DNA from: Macrothele yani | Lineage: Eukaryota; Arthropoda; Arachnida; Araneae; Macrothelidae | Length of the DNA stretch: 64,000 nt | Reading direction: 5' to 3' | NCBI GenBank assembly: GCA_039090855.1 | Contig: CM077025.1 | Span: 98,560,489 to 98,624,488, forward strand | Program-made: the position numbers and the translations under genes | Shown here: positions 1 to 10,382 of the stretch, in pieces | Layout: every line of letters begins with the position of its first letter | Numbering within the stretch: position 1 is the stretch's first letter | Notes under the pieces: model-generated | Database searches by the model: none | What the model was told of the DNA's origin: nothing | Seen by the model: the letters and a program-made list of their open reading frames with translations, nothing else

Positions 1-269
1 TAAAATTTATGATCATATGTTTGGTTTAATTGGTCATATTTAAACGACTTCAAGGTCATATATGCCTGCATATTTTTGACATTTTTAGGTCATAAAAATC
101 CGCGCCCTATTCATGACACACGAAGAGACAGACCATTCTTGTTGCGGAAAGACAACGCGCGGTGCCGTAAAGCCTGTTACATTCCGACACGGTTTTGAGG
201 ATATGGATGTACAGAATTTGGAGTGATCAGCTCAAAGCTCCGATCTCAGTCTTATAGAGGTCGATTGGG

Positions 270-503
270 CCGCCCCGGTGGCGCAGTGGTCTAAGGCGCT
301 GGCCTCTGATCGTTCGTCCGTAAGGGGTCCGGGTTCGAATCCCGGTCAGGCATGGATGTTGTGTTTGTCTTACGGCACTGGCTCTCTCCCTTCCCTGGAA
401 CCAGTGACCCTAAATTAGGGACGGGCGACTGCTTATAGCCCATTGAGTTGCTCACGGTGGTCGTTAAACCTCCAATCAAAAAAAAAAAAAAAAAAAAAAA
501 AAA
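270..503 (+). mobile_element. SINE family A, full-length copy
   Basis: Reference copy of the commonest repeat here. The 5' end is tRNA-like: an A-box-like GGCGCAGTGGTCTAAGG and a B box GGGTTCGAATCCC lie about 55 bases apart. A body of about 140 bases follows, ending CGTTAAACCTCCAATC and a 26-base poly-A. A direct target-site duplication, AGAGGTCGATTGGG, brackets it (256-269 and 503-516), so it arrived by LINE-type retrotransposition. It encodes nothing; SINEs of this type use RNA polymerase III and a partner LINE's enzymes. The clean duplication implies a fairly recent insertion. Confidence 0.93.
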
Positions 504-814
504 GAGGTCGATTGGGATGAACTTGAATGGAACAATATATCAATGACTACTTACCAGAATATCATTGAAAGTGTGCTAAGGAGAGAGCATAATGTAATTG
601 GGGCCAACTCCTTATTGATTTTGCGATAAATGCAGTATTGTATAAAAAGCGCTGGTGTCCAGAGACTTTTTTCCACGTAGGGAGACTTTGGTAAGAGAAA
701 AACTTTTAGTTCAAAGAGTAACCGACAGAGGGTGATAATGGTTAAAAGGTTTGTAAATACAAGTACGTTGAAAATAAATGAAAATACATACGTTGCATCA
801 CTTTCGTGACACTC
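504..814. other. non-coding stretch
   Basis: No gene seen. It lies just 3' of the minus-strand transposase remnant that follows and may be that element's tail; no terminal inverted repeat was identified. Confidence 0.5.
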
Positions 815-1745
815 TCACAACAATAACTGTTCAATATGTTCTCCACCACTAGGTATTACAACATTCAAGCGTGTGGCAACTCCAGTGACCGCCAAATGCA
901 GCATGTCCGGGTGAATGCAACAGACTTCGAGGCGAATGTCTTCCTTGGGTTACAGCAGTAAGGAAGTTCTTGTCTGGTACACTCTGGATTTTAAATAACT
1001 CCACAACCAAAAATCTACAGATCTGGAGACCGAGGTGGCCAATGGATGCTGCAGTGACTCATGATTAGTCTTTCTGCACTAAATGTAGTGACAAGAGAGT
1101 TCTTTACTAGCGATGTGGCGTGAGATGGTGCGTCATTCTGCATAAACGTGACTGTGCTCAGCAGATTTTGTTCTTGCAAACATAGGATCAGGTTTAGATG
1201 CAGCAGTTTCAAGTAGTATTAGACATTTACTGACCAAGTCTTTCAGCCGTTTCTGTGTCACGGTTCGTCAAAGAAAAATGCCCAAGAATGACGGATGCAG
1301 TGAGTCCACACTACATCGTAACTCTAGGTGAAATTGAGTGGTTCCAGTGTGTACGCATGAGGATTATCCTGCGCCCATATTTGGTAATTATGCGTGTTGG
1401 CAGACCCATGCAAGCCGCCCCGGTGGCGCAGTGGTCTAGGCGATGGCCTCTGATCAATCGTCCGAACGGGGTCCGGGTTCGAATCCCGGTGAGGCATGGA
1501 TGTTGTGTTTGTCTTACGGCACTGGCTCTCTCCCTTCCCTGGAACCAGTGACCCTAAATTAGGGACGGGCGACTGCTTATAGCCCATTGAGTTGCTCACG
1601 GTGGTCGTTAAACCTCCAATCAAAAAAAAAAAAAAAAAAAAAAGACCCATGCAACGAAAAATGAGCTTCGCCTGTCCACACCTCATTTAACAACAACTGG
1701 GGTTCTCTCAGTGATCTCTGTGATCCCATTTGGCAAATTCCAACC
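815..1745 (-). pseudogene. mariner-superfamily transposase remnant, split by a SINE
   Basis: Broken DDE transposase of the IS630/Tc1/mariner superfamily, read on the minus strand. In order: a degraded block near 1690-1740, a GEAHFSLHG block with first-catalytic-residue context (1645-1690), IWAQDNPH (about 1350-1380), FMQNDAPSH with the second catalytic D (about 1120-1145), WPPRSPDL (about 1015-1040), and a C-terminus ending GGEHIEQLLL at a stop at 815-817. The frame shifts several times, so it is dead. SINE A at 1414-1643 interrupts it; removing the SINE joins LHG to SANTHN in one frame. The N-terminal DNA-binding region is not recognisable. Confidence 0.8.
1414..1643 (+). mobile_element. SINE family A inside a transposase gene
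   Basis: Full-length copy with poly-A. The 12-base duplication AGACCCATGCAA flanks it (1402-1413 and 1643-1654). It sits within the minus-strand mariner-type transposase remnant and is therefore younger than that element. Confidence 0.93.
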
Positions 1746-1771
1746 GCTGTGTGGTATCCGCTATTAACACA

Positions 1772-2987
1772 CAGTCGAGTCACATTATTGTGACCACCTA
1801 CTTTTGAGGTCAACAGCGCGTTGCCAATGAAAGAAGGCACATCTCGTGAGCTGGCTTGGAGGGTGTATAAGGTGTGCTGTAGGCAATCAAAAAAACATAT
1901 CACTCGTTGCTGTCAGGGATAAAAGGAGCGATTTGTCAGATTTGCAAAAAGAGATGATTATCGGCTTTCGGGGCAAGGGTGGTAGTATTTCTGAAACAGC
2001 GCAGTTTGTGAACTGTTAGTGTGCTGCTGTGGATTTAGTGTATCGTGATTAGAGAAATGGTACCATTGCGAATAAGTGACTTGCAAACTGCGGAGCACCC
2101 CGTGCCATTGATGTGAGAGGTGAACGCCTACTTCGAACGTGCGTGAGGGACGATCGACACGCTACAGTGGAGCAACTCACTTGCCGAATGAACCAGGGGT
2201 CTACCGGAAGTGTGTCTAAAACGACAGTTCAGCGAACCCTGCTGCGTACGGGGCTCCGATGCAGATTGATGGTCACTGCACCTATGCTAACGAAAGTACA
2301 TCAGTGGAAACGGCTTACATTTGCATGGCAGTATATGAATCGGGCCTCCGCTGATTGGCAAGGGATTGCCTTCCCCGATGAGTCACGTTTTCTCCTTCAT
2401 CGAACGGATGGGCGTTGGCGTATAAGGCCAACAAAAAATAGGAGAACCAACACTATTCTGCCATTGAAGGAAGAACACATGCTGGTGGGAGCAGCGTTAT
2501 GATCTGGGGAATGTTTTCATGGCATTCTCTGGGTCCACTCATACCTGTGGAGGGTACTATGATCCGAATTCGTTTTGAATCCATCCTTGCAGACCACGTA
2601 CACCCATAGATGCTAGTTGTCTTTCCTGGAGCGGATGGGATCTTCCAGCATGACAATGCAACGTATCACTCAGCTAGAAATGTCCGAGAGTGGTTGGAAG
2701 AGCACGATGAAGACTTCAAAAGTACTTCCCTGGCCCGCTAATTCCCCAGACTTAAACCCAATTCAGCATCTGTGGGACCACCTCGATCATCTTGTTCGCT
2801 CTATGGATCCTCCACCACGTACCCTCCAGTAGCTACCAGATTCACTGCAGTCAGCATGGCTCCACATACCTGTGAATACCTTCCAGCACCTCATTGAGTC
2901 ACTCCCAGCCCGTCTAGATGCTGTCCGCGCTGCACACGGCGCTTGCTCTGCATATTAGCTGGTGGTCACAATACTGTGACTCGATCG
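1772..2987 (+). mobile_element. Tc1-like DNA transposon with matching inverted ends
   Basis: Terminal inverted repeats of at least 24 bases: 1775-1798 and 2961-2984 match at 23 of 24 positions (core TCACATTATTGTGACCACC). TA follows at 2988-2989; the 5' dinucleotide is CA, probably a mutated TA. About 1.2 kb with one transposase gene is the usual Tc1 layout. The element lies directly upstream of the SINE-split transposase remnant. Confidence 0.88.
1924..2958 (+). pseudogene. Tc1-like transposase pseudogene
   Basis: Would have cut and pasted the surrounding element using a DDE catalytic domain. The N-terminal helix-turn-helix starts near SDLQKEMIIGF but contains in-frame stops (about 2017-2080). 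An open stretch 2113-2502 carries the first catalytic D in FPDESRFLLHR. A frameshift follows, and 2617-2832 carries QHDNATYHS and WPANSPDLNPIQHLW. The third catalytic residue, normally E in NPIEHLW, is Q here, which would itself inactivate the enzyme. The tail LPARLDAVRAAHGACSAY ends at the stop 2956-2958. Confidence 0.85.
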
Positions 2988-2989
2988 TA

Positions 2990-3345
2990 CAGATGTTGTA
3001 AACTTTATGGTTTGTATGTGTACAGATTCAACCCACCGTGAAGGATACAATTTACCGATGCTCTCTGTATGCCCAAACATCTTGTCGCTTTACGAGCACT
3101 TTGTTCCACTTTTCGTTTGGGATGCTGTAGTTCGTCCTTTTTGAGATGCCACAGTATCCTATCTGGACTGCCTTAACCTTGGTTTCCCGCGTCTGGAGCG
3201 ACCCAAGCAAACTGAAGTCGTTCCACTAGACACTGCAAACTGGGACAGGTGATAAGGCCTTTACCCTTCATTAGTCCTTTCTGTGTTCGGAACTTTTGCA
3301 AATAATACTTTTTTTTTAATTTAAAAACTTAATTTAAAAATGTAT
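2990..3345. other. non-coding stretch
   Basis: No gene, repeat boundary or RNA structure recognised. Confidence 0.5.
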
Positions 3346-3482
3346 CACGTACTACAGAGGTGAATCACGTGTCAAAACGACAGATTTGCAACGATACACT
3401 CCGTCGGTGTAGCTTAGTCAGTTAGAGCAACTCACTCCGGAGCGAGTGGACACTGATTGGGCAACTTCCTATTTGCACATTG
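3346..3482 (+). repeat. tRNA-like repeat, copy 1 (B box deleted)
   Basis: Matches 3620-3773 over ACGTACTACAGAGG, then GTGTAGCTTAGTCAGTTAGAGC (a tRNA D-arm/A-box pattern) and CTCACTCCGGAGCGAG. The following block with the TΨC-like B box is missing, and the match resumes at CAACTTCCT. This marks a tRNA-derived dispersed repeat rather than a working tRNA. Confidence 0.65.
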
Positions 3483-3619
3483 GCGCCAGGACATAAAAAA
3501 TAGATCTGCTAGCCGTTGGGTTCTTTGAAAAATGTGTGATGCTCGTTCCACGCATCGTCTGGAATTAACGGGAGGTTCCTTCTTCACTTCAAAAAGAAAA
3601 AATTGAAACGGAGATGATG

Positions 3620-3773
3620 TGACGTACTACAGAGGTAAAGCACGTGTCAAGACGACCGATCTGCAGCGCCTCATTCCATCGGTGTAGCTTAGTCGATTAG
3701 CGCAACTCACTCCGGAACGAGGATATGTGGGATCGATCCCCGTCACCGACAACTTCCTGTTTTCACATTTTTT
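3620..3773 (+). repeat. tRNA-like repeat, copy 2
   Basis: Fuller copy of the preceding repeat. About 3679-3750 can be drawn as a tRNA-like cloverleaf: CGGTG at the 5' end pairs with CACCG at the 3' end, a D-arm-like AGCTTAGTCGATTAGCGC follows, and the T-arm is GGGATCGATCCC instead of GGTTCGAATCC. The weak anticodon stem and duplicated flanks argue for a SINE-type pseudogene. Confidence 0.6.
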
Positions 3774-4922
3774 TTGCCAAACTTTCGCAAGGATGGTTTA
3801 AGAATGACTTTTTTTTAAATGTAAGCGCTTCTCCACTTACATGCTTCCCTAACAAGGCTTTATCGGCAAAGTTAACATCGTAGCAATACTCCTCTTGAAA
3901 ACTTCGTATGTTCTCAATAAATCCAGTTAAGACCACAGATATGAAGAAAGTACTGGTAAAGCAGTTTAGAGATTCACTTAGCTGCTGCTACTTAATTTGT
4001 TATGTAACAGTATTTTTAAAAAATAAAATAAATTCTGGATAATTTAATTATTATTTGGTTCATGTACTGTGTGGGGTTTACATGTTTTCTGTATTGTTCA
4101 ATAATTTAATCATACTTGCGATTTGTCTTATGATGGTCCCAAGTATTTGTGCAACGTGTATTTAAGATCGTCAAATAACATTCTCAATGCTTATTTATTT
4201 TCAAGTAACTCAATAATTACTTTTCCTTGCAATAATGATGAGGTAAGCATAATCAAGACTGATTTGAAGTTGCCTTTTTATTGACTGTGTTTCAAATTTC
4301 CCACCTTTTTTTTTTTTTTTTTTTTTGTTAATTTAGATTTAATAAAATTAATTAAATACATGCATTCCTTTTGCGCGCTCACTACCCTTAGCAAGCAAGC
4401 AGGACTCACCCGCGTTTTTGCGCAAAGGCAAGAGTATTGTCCTTCCCCATTCCTCCTTTTCATCAGTAAATCAACCAAGTGCGTGTGTTTACTTTATTTG
4501 TTCCGAATTGTAAAGCCAGTCGTCTTTCACACAGCATGCACGGTACTGAAAAAAAAGTTTCCCTACGAAAAATAAAACAAGCAAATAAAGATTGCTTTTC
4601 TCTGTGGGGAGCAGGAAAAACGATATGTGAGTGAAAAGGAAGCGTAGCTGTTTGATATTTTAATAATAAAGTTTCTATTAATTTTTTTTTATTGAAAAGT
4701 AGCCTAGTGATGTCACAGACCCCCTACAGAAAAAAAAATACCCTAGAGCAAATGAGCCGTACTGGGCCTTGAGATCTCTTCAAAAACACTTCCTTAACCT
4801 TTTTTGCACTACCTGAAAAAAATTATGTTCACTTCGATAGAGCTATATAACTTACTAGATGAAAGCCCGTCAATAATGACAGGGGGAAATAAAATTTATG
4901 ATACAGAAATTATTGGCATTAT
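3774..4922. other. AT-rich non-coding stretch
   Basis: No supported gene. It holds a T-run (about 4304-4326) and shorter T/A tracts. Open frames here are short and low-complexity. Confidence 0.55.
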
Positions 4923-5260
4923 TTATTGAGTCTTTGAGTTCCACGTCAATAGATGGCGACGTTGGCTCACAGCTTTCTGAAAATTTCCCGAGCAGTCGGT
5001 TATGGAATTTGATACGACGGGCTGTCTGTTTGTTTTGTGTTTTGTAAAACCTTTAGTCCCTATTTCGCCAACACTTCCTTGTACACAACATTTTTCGCAT
5101 ACACTCACTGTGAACCCTGTTTCAATTTTCCCTGTTCTTTTCCGTGAACTATTTTTATCTTGACATCGTCGTCGTACGCTTGACGTTGCCACATAACGAT
5201 GGCTAAGCACCGGTTCAGGTACTGAACTAAAATTCCTGATGTAAAGTTTTCGTATCTGTA
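4923..5260 (-). other. unassigned open frames, possibly a transposase N-terminus
   Basis: Two overlapping minus-strand frames give protein-like sequence. A stretch NRQPVVSNSITD...GNFQKAVS faintly resembles the helix-turn-helix start of mariner-type transposases (pattern PSRNSI...FQKTGSV). No catalytic domain follows, and I cannot assign it. Confidence 0.25.
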
Positions 5261-5274
5261 AAGAGTTGACCGTG

Positions 5275-5446
5275 TGACGTAACGCATCTCTGACGTCATG
5301 TGAGAATGATTTGGATTAGATGACGTCACACCGGCAGCTGTGTTCTTTGTTGCTATGACAACAAAACAGTGATACACGCTTGAACTGTGCGCGTGTAGGT
5401 CATGACGTCACCTACACGAAAACACAAAAAGCTAAGCATGACGTCA
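5275..5446. promoter_or_regulatory. cluster of CRE-type TGACGTCA palindromes
   Basis: Four perfect TGACGTCA octamers lie at 5291-5298, 5321-5328, 5403-5410 and 5439-5446, plus TGACGTAA at 5275-5282. This octamer is the consensus site of CREB/ATF bZIP factors. Four in 156 bases is far above chance. No gene start is recognisable nearby, so regulatory function is inference; a decayed transposon with repeated ends is the alternative. Confidence 0.4.
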
Positions 5447-5513
5447 CAAACATTTGTTTCTCAGTTGTTGCTATGTTCACTTTAAAAATGGCACGCAGGA
5501 GGAGGAAGGCTCT

Positions 5514-5747
5514 TTTTTTTTTTTTTTTTTTTGGTTGGAGGTTTAACGACCACCGTGAGCAACTCAATGGGCTATAAGCAGTCACCCGTCCCTAATTTAA
5601 ATTTAGGGTCACTGGTTCCAGGGAAGGGAAAGAGCCAGCGCCGTAAGACAAACACAACATCCATGCCTCACCGGGATTCGAACCCGGACCCCGTTCGGAC
5701 GAATGATCAGAGGCCATCGCTTAGACCACTACGCCACCGGGGCAGCA
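5514..5747 (-). mobile_element. SINE family A
   Basis: Full-length copy in reverse orientation (T-run first, tRNA-like head last). The 11-base duplication AGGAAGGCTCT lies at 5503-5513 and 5748-5758. A short duplicated AAATTTA in the body distinguishes this copy. Confidence 0.92.
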
Positions 5748-5759
5748 AGGAAGGCTCTA

Positions 5760-6946
5760 GCAAATTATATATTAGGATTTTCTTTCTATATTTTCATTAC
5801 AAAGGGTACCGGACACAATTTACTCGTTTCTTGTTTTTTTTTCTAAACCCCAGATAGACGATGAGAACGTTATAGCAACACGTGCTCTAAATTACACTCG
5901 TGTTCATAAAAAGACAGAAAACTTGATGGGAGTCGAACTGCGACTTTTATTTTTACAGGATATGCTAATCAGGCAATATGGCAGAAATGATTAGCATTTT
6001 CAGCGTCACAAGTGCTTACGTGCCACGTCTAGGCAAATCAGATCTGGCAAAGTCACAGACCCGATATTCGGCCGCCGTTTTTCGGTCATAAGCGCTACGT
6101 GGCCCGATCGGCATGTCAGTGCTTGAGTAAAGATGCATTCTCGTCGTGTAAGAAATTCATACAGTCGTATAAAGGAGTTCCATAGAAGTCGCACTAAATT
6201 CGATACTAAAATTGCTAGTATCGTTTAATTGAAACGTGCTATGGAGATATATAATAATATCATACACCTTAATAAAAAGTGTGCATGCTTGTAGAAAAAC
6301 TCTTTACATGTTGCTCTTGAGTAGCTAAAGACTACACTTCATTGAAGTATAGTAAGTCTCATGGATGACAATTAATATATATTTTACTGACATTTATTTT
6401 ATAAAAAATTATATAGTTAAAAATGTATGATCTATCCATTGCTATTGTCATTGCAACACGTTGCAAAAGTTACCCATGCGAATGATTTACAGACATATGT
6501 ACATACACTAACTAGTATATTCAAACACAACTATATATATTCATCATATTCAAGTAAGAAATTCTGTGGGAAGTCCAATCTGCAAATGTTAAAATTAAAT
6601 GGATAGTTCCTTATGATGCGACAAAATACTTAACTGTCTCTAAAAACTTCAGCTTCATAGCAGCATTCCCTGAATAGGAACGAGTCCGTAATGATCGTAG
6701 CAAGTTCGCGGTAAGTTCTAGGGAGTTTCAACGCTTATTCACCAGAATATGTGCGAACATCTGCTGTAGGTTGACTTTCAACACCTATTCATCAGAATAT
6801 CTGCGAACATTCACTGTAGGTTGACTTTCCGTATTTTGTAACTTTATATCTTGAAACAGAGGTAGTAAATGTCACACACCTTAACAAGCAGACGATTCCT
6901 GCTGTAAATGTGTAGCTTTCATCTCTTCATCATGGTTTTTAATATT
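5760..6946. other. non-coding stretch
   Basis: No gene recognised. A near-repeat CACCAGAATATGTGCGAAC / CATCAGAATATCTGCGAAC occurs at about 6739 and 6789, with GTAGGTTGACTTTC after each. Confidence 0.5.
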
Positions 6947-8372
6947 CACTGACGGAAAAAAAAAATCCCAACACCACGAAAAAATAGTTGTAGAGGAATG
7001 AAATGGCGGCAATACATTTGTATAGGTAACATATTTAATCGATTAAGGTTTCAAGATCACAGCTTAATGTAAGCGCGAGAAGTCATTTTAAATGTGAAAT
7101 GCTGGTACATTAATAACCGGTGTAACCGCCAGAATGTTGAATGCAAGCACGCAAACGCTCATGCATTATGTCGTACAGGTGCTGGATGTCAGTTTGTGGG
7201 ATGGAGTTCCATGCCTGTTGCACTTGGTCGGTCAATACAGGGATGGTTAATGCTGGTTGGGGGTGACGCTGGAGTTTTCGTCCAATGATTTCCCATACAT
7301 GCTCGATTGGTGAAAGATCTGGTGATCTAGCAGGCCACGGCAACATGTCGACACTCTGTAGAGCATGTTGGGTTACAACAGCGGTATGCGGGCGAGCGTT
7401 ATCCTGTCGGAAAACACCCCCTGGAATGCTGTTCATGAATGGCAGCACAACAGGTTGAATCACCAGACCGACGTACAACTGTGCCGTCAGGGTGCGTGGG
7501 ATAACCACGAGAGTGCTCCTGCTGTCATAGGAAATTGCTCCCCAGACCATAACTCCAGGTGTAGGTGCAGTGTGTCTCGGCCGCAGGCAGGTTGGTTGCA
7601 GGCGCTCACCTGGCCTCCTTCTAACCAACACACGTCCATCACTGGCACCCAGGTAGAACCGGCTTTCATCAGAAAACACAACAGATCTCCACTCCGTCCT
7701 CCAATGAGCTCTAGCTTGACACCACTGACGTCGCAAACGGCAGTGGTTTGGAGTAAGTGGAATGCACGCTACAGGGCGTCTGGCTCGGAGCTGTCCTTCA
7801 AGTAACCGATTTGTAACAGTTCGTTGTGTCACTGCGGTGGCAACTGCAGCTCGAATTGCTGCCGCAGACGCGGTACGATGCGCCACGGCCGTACGCCGTA
7901 CACGGCGGTCTTCCCTTTCAGTAGTGCCACGTGGCCGGCCGGAACCCAGTCTTCTTGAGGTAGTACCTTCCCTTGACCACCACTGCCAACAATCATGCAC
8001 AGTGGCTACATTCCTGCCAAGTCGTTCTGCAATATTGCGGAAAGATAATCCACCTTCTCGTAGCCCTATTACACGACCTCGTTCAAACTCCGTGAGCTGT
8101 TGATAATGGCTTCTTCGTCTTCTTAAAGGCATTCTTGACTAATATCAGCACACTACGTCGAATCTCAACGATAACTAACGCTCACGAACGTTACAGCGCG
8201 TATTTACAGCAAACCTGCTTTGCATGTTCCGAGGGACGCTACTAGCGCCACACGTATGCGCCGAGCGCGAAATTTGCATAGACGTCATCTTACAGATGTA
8301 CTCTTACCGCCTACCAACTGTCGTTTATCTAACACAACCCCTTCTTGGTGTTGGGATTTTTTTCCGTCAGTG
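6947..8372 (-). mobile_element. complete Tc1-like transposon
   Basis: Terminal inverted repeats CACTGACGGA(A)nTCCCAACACC at 6947-6975 and its complement ending at 8372; only the A-run length differs. TA follows at 8373-8374; the 5' dinucleotide is TT instead of TA. At 1426 bp with one uninterrupted transposase frame, it is the best-preserved autonomous element in the window. Confidence 0.93.
7110..8132 (-). CDS. Tc1-like DDE transposase, intact frame (340 aa)
   Basis: Cut-and-paste transposase expected to bind the element's inverted repeats and insert at TA. Full family length with no internal stop. Residues about 15-60 form the first helix-turn-helix (LTEFERGRVIGLREGG, ATVHDCWQWW). GSGRPRG at 64-70 is the linker motif. 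The second DNA-binding unit spans about 75-125. Catalytic residues are D155 (FSDESRF), D244 (RQDNARPH) and E277 (SPIEHVWE). The spacing between the second D and E is 32 residues, two fewer than the usual Tc1 34. The C-terminus is SGGYTGY. The ATG lies inside the 5' inverted-repeat flank as in relatives. Whether it is expressed cannot be seen. Confidence 0.93.
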   Translation of the reverse strand: MPLRRRRSHYQQLTEFERGRVIGLREGGLSFRNIAERLGRNVATVHDCWQWWSREGTTSRRLGSGRPRGTTEREDRRVRRTAVAHRTASAAAIRAAVATAVTQRTVTNRLLEGQLRARRPVACIPLTPNHCRLRRQWCQARAHWRTEWRSVVFSDESRFYLGASDGRVLVRRRPGERLQPTCLRPRHTAPTPGVMVWGAISYDSRSTLVVIPRTLTAQLYVGLVIQPVVLPFMNSIPGGVFRQDNARPHTAVVTQHALQSVDMLPWPARSPDLSPIEHVWEIIGRKLQRHPQPALTIPVLTDQVQQAWNSIPQTDIQHLYDIMHERLRACIQHSGGYTGY

Positions 8373-8374
8373 TA

Positions 8375-9066
8375 TATTATCTGACAAACAAGACGATTCA
8401 CCTAAAAATGCGATTAGAATGACGACATAGAAAGTCAAGTGTAGTTATGTTGTTGGGTTCCTTACAGAAGAACATCATTACTGTTTCACAATGAGTACGG
8501 AGGAGGAATGTCACTAGTCTGGGTACTCTATAATTTCAAGGGCTGGATCATACAGTTCTGAGAGATAGTGTTATCTTCAATTATGACCTTTAAAAATATT
8601 TGAAATCATAACGTACGACGATGATACACATCAAAATGAAAACAAAGAAAAGAAGAATAACTGAATAGTTAAAACTTAACTTCAACTCGTATTCCGAAGC
8701 ATCCTCAAGTTGTAGTCGATGATTTTGACAAACTGCTATGCATTTCGGTGGAATGACGCCATCCTCAGGCAGAAACTGTCACCCAGAAGTGGCATCATCA
8801 GCATAAGAGATATACCCATTATACCCAGAAGTCGCATTATCAGCATAAGAGACTCAATGCTTCCCTCCGAGAGATTGCCGGTCGTGTGGAGCGTAACGTT
8901 CTTCCTGTCCAGAGTGTTCAGGTGATGAATGGTACGAAGAAGGGCGAAGGACACGAAGATAATTTTCTGGACGTTGTACAGAGACAACGCCGAGGGACAA
9001 TCGTCATCTCATCAGGATGTCTTTTTGAGTGACCGTTCTGCATTATCAATTGCTTTAGCGTAGCAG
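8375..9066. other. non-coding stretch with a short tandem duplication
   Basis: No gene identified. Around 8780-8850 the unit CCCAGAAGT(G/C)GCAT..TCAGCATAAGAGA is repeated directly. It may be the decayed 5' half of the Tc1 remnant that follows, but no N-terminal motif is readable. Confidence 0.45.
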
Positions 9067-9686
9067 TTGACGTTTGTCTGCTCCCTCCTCATGTTTCTTT
9101 TCACACCACACCAAAAACGGACTGACATGCTGCAAATGGTGCATCGAAATGATAGCAGCATCTGTATCCGCCGACGACCTGGCGAGAAGCATCGGGAAGA
9201 GTGCATTCGTACCAGGCATTCCGCACCCACACGAGGCATTATGACATGGAGTGCAATCGGGTACGAAAGCAGATCACCTTTAGTGAGAGTCCATACTATC
9301 ATAACGAGTGCCCGTTACGTCAATGACATTCTACGGCAGGTCGCTCTTCCGTATCTGCAGGACGTCCCCGGGGCCATATTTCAACAGGACAATGCCACAT
9401 TGCATGCTGCAGCGACAAAACGTGCCTTCTTGCGGATGTCAGCGTTCCACTTCTGCGGTGGTTGGCTACAACGCCGGATTCATCACCCATAGAAAATCTC
9501 TGGATTATACTCAAACGACAGGTGCAGCGGTAATACCGTCCTCCAGCAACTCTTGATGAACTTTATAAGCGGGTCAACACAGCATGGATGGCTATTTCAC
9601 AGGACACCATTTACACATTATTTCATTCGATACCTCAGCGCGTGCAACAGGTCATACAAGCTAGAGATGACCAAACCGATTATTAG
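9067..9686 (+). pseudogene. Tc1-like transposase C-terminal remnant
   Basis: Reads as the catalytic half of a Tc1 transposase: RRRPGEKH, then MTWSAIGYESRSPLVR, then FQQDNATLHAA with the second catalytic D, then a frameshift and SPIENLWIILKRQVQR with the third E, then IPQRVQQVIQARDDQTDY before a TAG at 9684-9686. One further stop falls after KRQVQR. The N-terminal binding domain and first catalytic D are absent or unreadable. No inverted ends were found. Confidence 0.8.
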
Positions 9687-9946
9687 CCACATCGACGCAC
9701 CAGGTACGTATGCGGATAAGATGCTAATAATTTGTTTTGTATTGCCTAATGAACATACCCTGTAAAAATCAAAGTCGTAGCTCGACTCAAGTGTTGTGTT
9801 CTGTTTTTTTACGAAGATGAGTATATTTTTGTCAGTTCTACTTTTCATTTTTTTCCCACGTATGTAATTTTTACAATAATGATAATGTGACGTATTACAT
9901 ATATTTCTAATACACTAACGTACATTGTATGTGTGATTAAAAGTTC

Positions 9947-10166
9947 GCCGCCCCGGTGGCGCAGTGGTCTAAGCGATGGCCTCTGATCATTCGTCCGAAC
10001 GGGGTCCGGGTTCGAATCCCGGAGAGGCATGGATGTTGTGTTTGTCTTACGGCACTGGCTCTCTCCCTTCCCTGGAACCAGTGACCCTAAATTAGGGACG
10101 GGTGACTGCTTATAGCCCATTGAGTTGCTCACGGTGGTCGTTAAACCTCCAATCAAAAAAAAAAAA
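9947..10166 (+). mobile_element. SINE family A
   Basis: Full-length copy with a short (about 13) A-tail. The 11-base duplication ATTAAAAGTTC lies at 9936-9946 and 10167-10177. Confidence 0.92.
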
Positions 10167-10197
10167 ATTAAAAGTTCTTGTGATCTCTTAAAAATCA

Positions 10198-10275
10198 TCG
10201 AAAATGTGCAAACCTAGTTTTGTTGAAAATGTGAAAACCTAGTTTTGTTGAAAATGTGAAAACGTAATTTTTGTT
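10198..10275. repeat. short tandem repeat, ~30-bp unit, about 2.5 copies
   Basis: The unit GAAAATGTG(A/C)AAACCTAGTT plus TTGTT is repeated head to tail just downstream of a SINE. Confidence 0.7.
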
Positions 10276-10382
10276 GTGTGAGAAGGCTCTAAACTTTTCT
10301 GGGGCATCCGGCAGTTTTGTGCTTTGCCACTGACCACACCTCTACCGAAAACGTATTTTGACATCATTCCAGATCAGAACTA

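Noticed and set aside
1255..1551. 98-residue plus-strand frame over a SINE
   Set aside because: It is translated SINE A and antisense transposase; the same peptide recurs at other SINE A copies.
3679..3750. Candidate tRNA gene
   Set aside because: The anticodon stem is poor, the T-loop is atypical, and the sequence plus flanks is duplicated nearby; treated as a tRNA-derived repeat.
8719..8987. Open frames on both strands before the Tc1 remnant
   Set aside because: Partly built from a short tandem duplication; no family motif seen.
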